A stretch of DNA of 64,000 nt, from assembly GCA_009617715.1 (NCBI GenBank), contig VTFK01000077.1, positions 372,001 through 436,000 on the forward strand, in the 5' to 3' direction. Source of the stretch: Plectrocnemia conspersa. Taxonomy: Eukaryota > Arthropoda > Insecta > Trichoptera > Polycentropodidae. This document shows, one piece after another, positions 60,560-64,000 of the stretch. The position numbers were made by a program, and so were the translations under genes. Every line of letters starts with the position of its first letter. Position 1 is the stretch's first letter. The notes under the pieces were generated by a model. The model was not told where the DNA came from. It made no database searches and saw only the letters and a program-made list of their open reading frames with translations.

Positions 60560-62490
60560 AAATCGGTGTGGTCTTATTAGCTCAGATTTGGGATGTGACC
60601 TCCATAATAATTATATATTAAATTACTGCAACTGTGTCAATGTGAAAAAAAACAATTTTAAAGATAAATAAACAATATTTTAATAGATTAAAAACTCATC
60701 CTAACATACTGGCAAATAATCTGCTACAATACGAGGTTTTAGCTAAACGAAGACTTACGCGTGTAAATAAGGTAAAATTAACAAATATATTTAAGTAATA
60801 TAAGCACTTTCATGACCACAAACAAAAGTAGTAGCAACTAACATATAATAAGATAATATATTAATATAGAGGTAAGACTATAATTTAGCGTAATTAAATA
60901 AACCACAATTTTATGTTAATTATTTAAAGTAAGCCTCCAGACTTCTTATATGTTATTTTTCCATTTTTCTTCGCTAGTGTCTAGTTGCTGGGAGAAAGAA
61001 AAAATATATAAATATTATCAGAATTGATTATTGTCCAAATACAGATTGCATTTGAATAATAAAAAAATTAGATCAATCGAAAAATATGTACCTCTATATA
61101 ATATTATGAATTTATGATTGATTCCATACAGATTGCACATTGACGCGAAAAAATAATTCTATAGCGAAATAAATTTATAGAATCGACTGAGAGATATTTG
61201 ACAAAAGAAAGCGTCTCATGAGTCGTGAAAGGAATTTTCCGGCATCTCAACGGCCTTCACGTCAACTCAGCATGACGCGTCGAAACTAACCATGTGAACA
61301 TAACATTATAATGCGTATCGAAACGTATAATATGTTACAGATCATCTCAACTTACAGACTATTCTCTGGCAATTATACGACGGATGACAAACATAATGCG
61401 ATCCGAGTAACTTGAGCCACTGAGGGTTGATAATTAATTCATTGATATAAAACAAAATGTTGACAGACGTTCAATTAAGTCGATATAAGACACCCTTTAC
61501 AAAAGCGATATTTATAACTCTCGAGTACGATACAAAATATGAATATTATTTTTATATTATCAAAAGAAATATACTCTTTCGTATAGATGTTGAGGTATGT
61601 ACATTCATATATGTATATAGCAAGAAAAGTTATGCCTACATTAAATCCCGCTCGCATAGAAAAATACCACGTTTTGCGTATAAAATTTCAAAGAAGGGAA
61701 ACGCTAAGAAAATACACACACAAAAGGATATGAAGAAAATCCAAGAAAAAGTTTAGTTGTTACGCTCAGAGATGCTTTCTATTATTTCCGTCGGTATTTT
61801 ACCGGATTACCGATTATATAATGTATTTTGTTCAGTTTTACGTCCACTTATTTTATTACGTAACGCGCATAATCTGGAAATATATTCGCACAGATATTGA
61901 CCACATTCTCGCATTCAGTCGGAGTGTGTCTCTTCTTAATTAAACAAACCGCACAAAGTCGCTTGAATACGTCGTTAGCGATGACTAATGCCCTGTTTAC
62001 TACGGGGAATACGATTTTATGTAGTTAACTCTCGATTCACGTGATTGATTACACTATTGTTCCGAGAGTTTGACCGAAATTTTATTCTAGAAAAATAGTA
62101 CATACATATGGATGAATTTGGTATAATTACTTATTATTAGGTTGTACCACAAGAACTTTAAGATCGATTGCGATTGAGAAAGATTCAACCCCTTTGGCTA
62201 TTTGTAATTTACAAATATATTGTGCCTTTTTATCGTCTTTAAATTGAAAGTAATTTTTATTATTGCATATTTTTACAGCCTTAAACGGAAGGGTGTCAAG
62301 TAATATTTTTTTTATACAAGTACAATGCAGCTGTGACAGATGAAAATAATAACAAGGCATTCGGAGAAAGGACAGCTATTCAGAAATAATCCAATTATGT
62401 GGCAATTTTAATTTTCAAAATAAGCCTCAGAATAGATCAAAAACCTTTATAAACAAAGAGCAATTGAAGACTATGGTGGAAACTAATCCA
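60560..62490. other. No gene recognised; lower-AT patches
   Basis: AT-rich to about 61,190. 61,200-61,460 and 61,760-62,060 are less AT-rich without supported frames. The 99-codon frame at 61,457-61,756 lacks recognisable motifs and has a strongly basic C terminus; I consider it unlikely to be a gene. Confidence 0.3.
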
Positions 62491-62499
62491 CATACGAAA

Positions 62500-63000
62500 A
62501 TTATCGTTTTTGCATGTGATCTAGGAGTTGGTTTAATGTTTCTCGCCACGTCGCTGCAATAGTAAAGGTCAAAAAGCTAAACAAGTGGGTACCGCACGAA
62601 TTGACCGACGGTCAGAAACTGAGACGCTTGGTGGCATGTTCTTCGTTAATGATTTGAAACGAAAAAAATCATTACTTGTGATATAAAAGGGATTCTGTAT
62701 GATGTTTTGCCACATCATCTACAATCACTCCGACAGATTTTCACTTATTCTGCCACATGGAATTATATTAAAGGAATAAAACGTCTCGAACACAGGAAAA
62801 AGTAATGAAGGGGTTCGACGACTTAATAAAGTAAAAAAATCAAGATTTAAAAAATAGTATTTTTGACTTGTTTTCTCGATAGAATAAGACCTTAAAAGCG
62901 AGTGGAGCTTATTCTTATTTAATACATTTTCTAATGTTAAAAATATCGCATTTTTATTTTCACCTACAAATTCGGCAATTTCATATGGCACAAACCTAAT
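62500..63000 (+). pseudogene. mariner transposase remnant 5, internally deleted
   Basis: NVSRHVAAIVKVKKLNKWVP and HELTDGQKLRRLVACSSLM (about 62,535-62,660), then after a jump TPTDFHLFCHMELY (about 62,730-62,770; third catalytic Asp in T-D-F-H-L-F), MKGFDDLIK, and ASGAYSY near the C terminus. The segment with the first two catalytic Asp residues is deleted near 62,690. The N-terminal blocks are well preserved, so this may be younger than the other remnants. Confidence 0.75.
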
Positions 63001-63004
63001 AATT

Positions 63005-64000
63005 CAATAAATTAGTATTGAAGCAAATTCCGTAATAAGTATACGAAACGATAATAATTTTCAAGAGGAATTCTTCCCCTTGATCATAGTCGTCCTTTCC
63101 TCCGTCATTGTGTTCTGAAGGCAAACTCGTAGGAATTTTCATTGCTTGTCGTCTATCAATTTATTGAGTATAAGTAGAGAAACACTTATTTCAGTACGTA
63201 TTTCGAACATCGTGTGGTTATTTGTAGCAAAGTGTCCAATAGACATCTCCATATTGACTCGATAAATAACCACCAAAGAAATTAACTTAAATCCGCGTTT
63301 TGGGTAAAAATACATATGTTTTACATCTTACAAATAAGTGTATAATTATTATTAAGGTTAATTACAAATAAATATTTTTTTAACAAGCTGTTTCTAATGC
63401 AACGTTGATAAAGCATTTCAGAGAGAGATAATAAGTGAAACTTTAGGCAAATCTAAGATAAGTATTTTTTTGTGTCCATCAAATATTAATTTTGAGTCCA
63501 CAAATATATTGAGTGAAATTTAGATCAAAATGGCAAATTAAATAAATATTATTCATATTTTTCAATACAATAGTAATATGTTTCAGCTTTAAAGTCATTT
63601 TAAATTTCGTTATGTTGTTAAAAGTAATATGATGCATATATTTTATCCAATCAAGGTAATATATTAATTTTAAACACAACGGTTATCAGTCAACACACGC
63701 AACAATACGCGTTTAAAGTGTTTCAAAATAGATTACGTAAAACCGGCAATGAATAACTTTCAGAATATACAAAATAAATCGTTTTTATGGTTAAAAAAAC
63801 GATAAAAAATATTTTTACATTTATTTTTGTAGTAATATTCGAGCTATTCCATTTACTATATACAGTCCTATTATTATGATGTTTTTAGAACCTCACTAAA
63901 TTTCAGAAATATGTACGACCGCATAGCGTTAAATAAGCCCCAACTGACTAGAAATAGCCGAAAATTGGGTACTTAGCATTGAAAACACGCGTGTGTCTTT
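63005..64000. other. AT-rich DNA, no gene recognised
   Basis: Nothing supportable seen. Confidence 0.4.

Noticed and set aside
61457..61756. 99-codon basic protein
   Set aside because: Lys-rich tail from A-rich DNA, an opposite-strand frame in the same place, and no motif.

Overview
The window looks like AT-rich nuclear DNA from an insect or other arthropod. The evidence is the base composition and the load of mariner, hAT, piggyBac, Merlin, Jockey-type LINE and tRNA-derived SINE sequences. A moth or butterfly is a plausible guess, but the sequence does not settle it. I found no convincing host protein-coding exon, no rRNA and no functional tRNA. Most of the open frames are short, start in low-complexity AT sequence and match nothing I recognise. 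The window is best read as intergenic or long-intron DNA whose recognisable content is mobile elements of several ages, with some lower-AT patches that could be conserved regulatory sequence.

Layout. 0-5 kb: a reverse-transcriptase scrap, then a perfect 164-bp GC-rich palindrome with an 8-bp target duplication. 5-10 kb: an 824-bp terminal-inverted-repeat element holding a 105-bp TTAA-flanked MITE, an unidentified broken reading frame, a lone TTAA-type element end and a tRNA-like SINE. 11.6 kb: a (TA)n tract. 12.1-14.0 kb: a reverse-strand LINE copy interrupted by a piggyBac element and a hAT MITE. 16.7 and 19.7-20.9 kb: tandem and diverged repeats. 22.4-23.5 kb: a 1,070-bp inverted-repeat element, with a second partial copy at 56.0-56.7 kb. 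23.5-25.2 kb: RT and mariner remnants. 25.4-29.8 kb: a near full-length Jockey-type LINE with ORF1 and ORF2, whose frame breaks fall almost entirely in runs of A. 33.1-36.0 kb: a truncated LINE copy and an inverted SINE bracketed by a diverged direct repeat. 38.6 kb: a Merlin transposase remnant. 44.8-46.4 kb: a hAT transposase remnant. 48-53 kb: Jockey and several mariner remnants, two of them head to head. 53.7 kb: another LINE 3' end. 58.5-59.0 kb: a second Jockey-type RT remnant. 60.2 kb: a tRNA-derived SINE. 62.5-63.0 kb: a mariner remnant.

How the parts relate. The Jockey-type family is present at least four times (25.4, 33.9, 12.1 reverse and 53.7 kb). The 12.1-kb copy records a relative order of events: the LINE inserted first, then piggyBac and the hAT MITE entered it. 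The LINE and two SINE families all have a hairpin near the 3' end, and the LINE and one SINE also end in similar AAATA-type tails, which suggests shared mobilisation but does not prove it. All readings come from translating and comparing by eye; no search was run.
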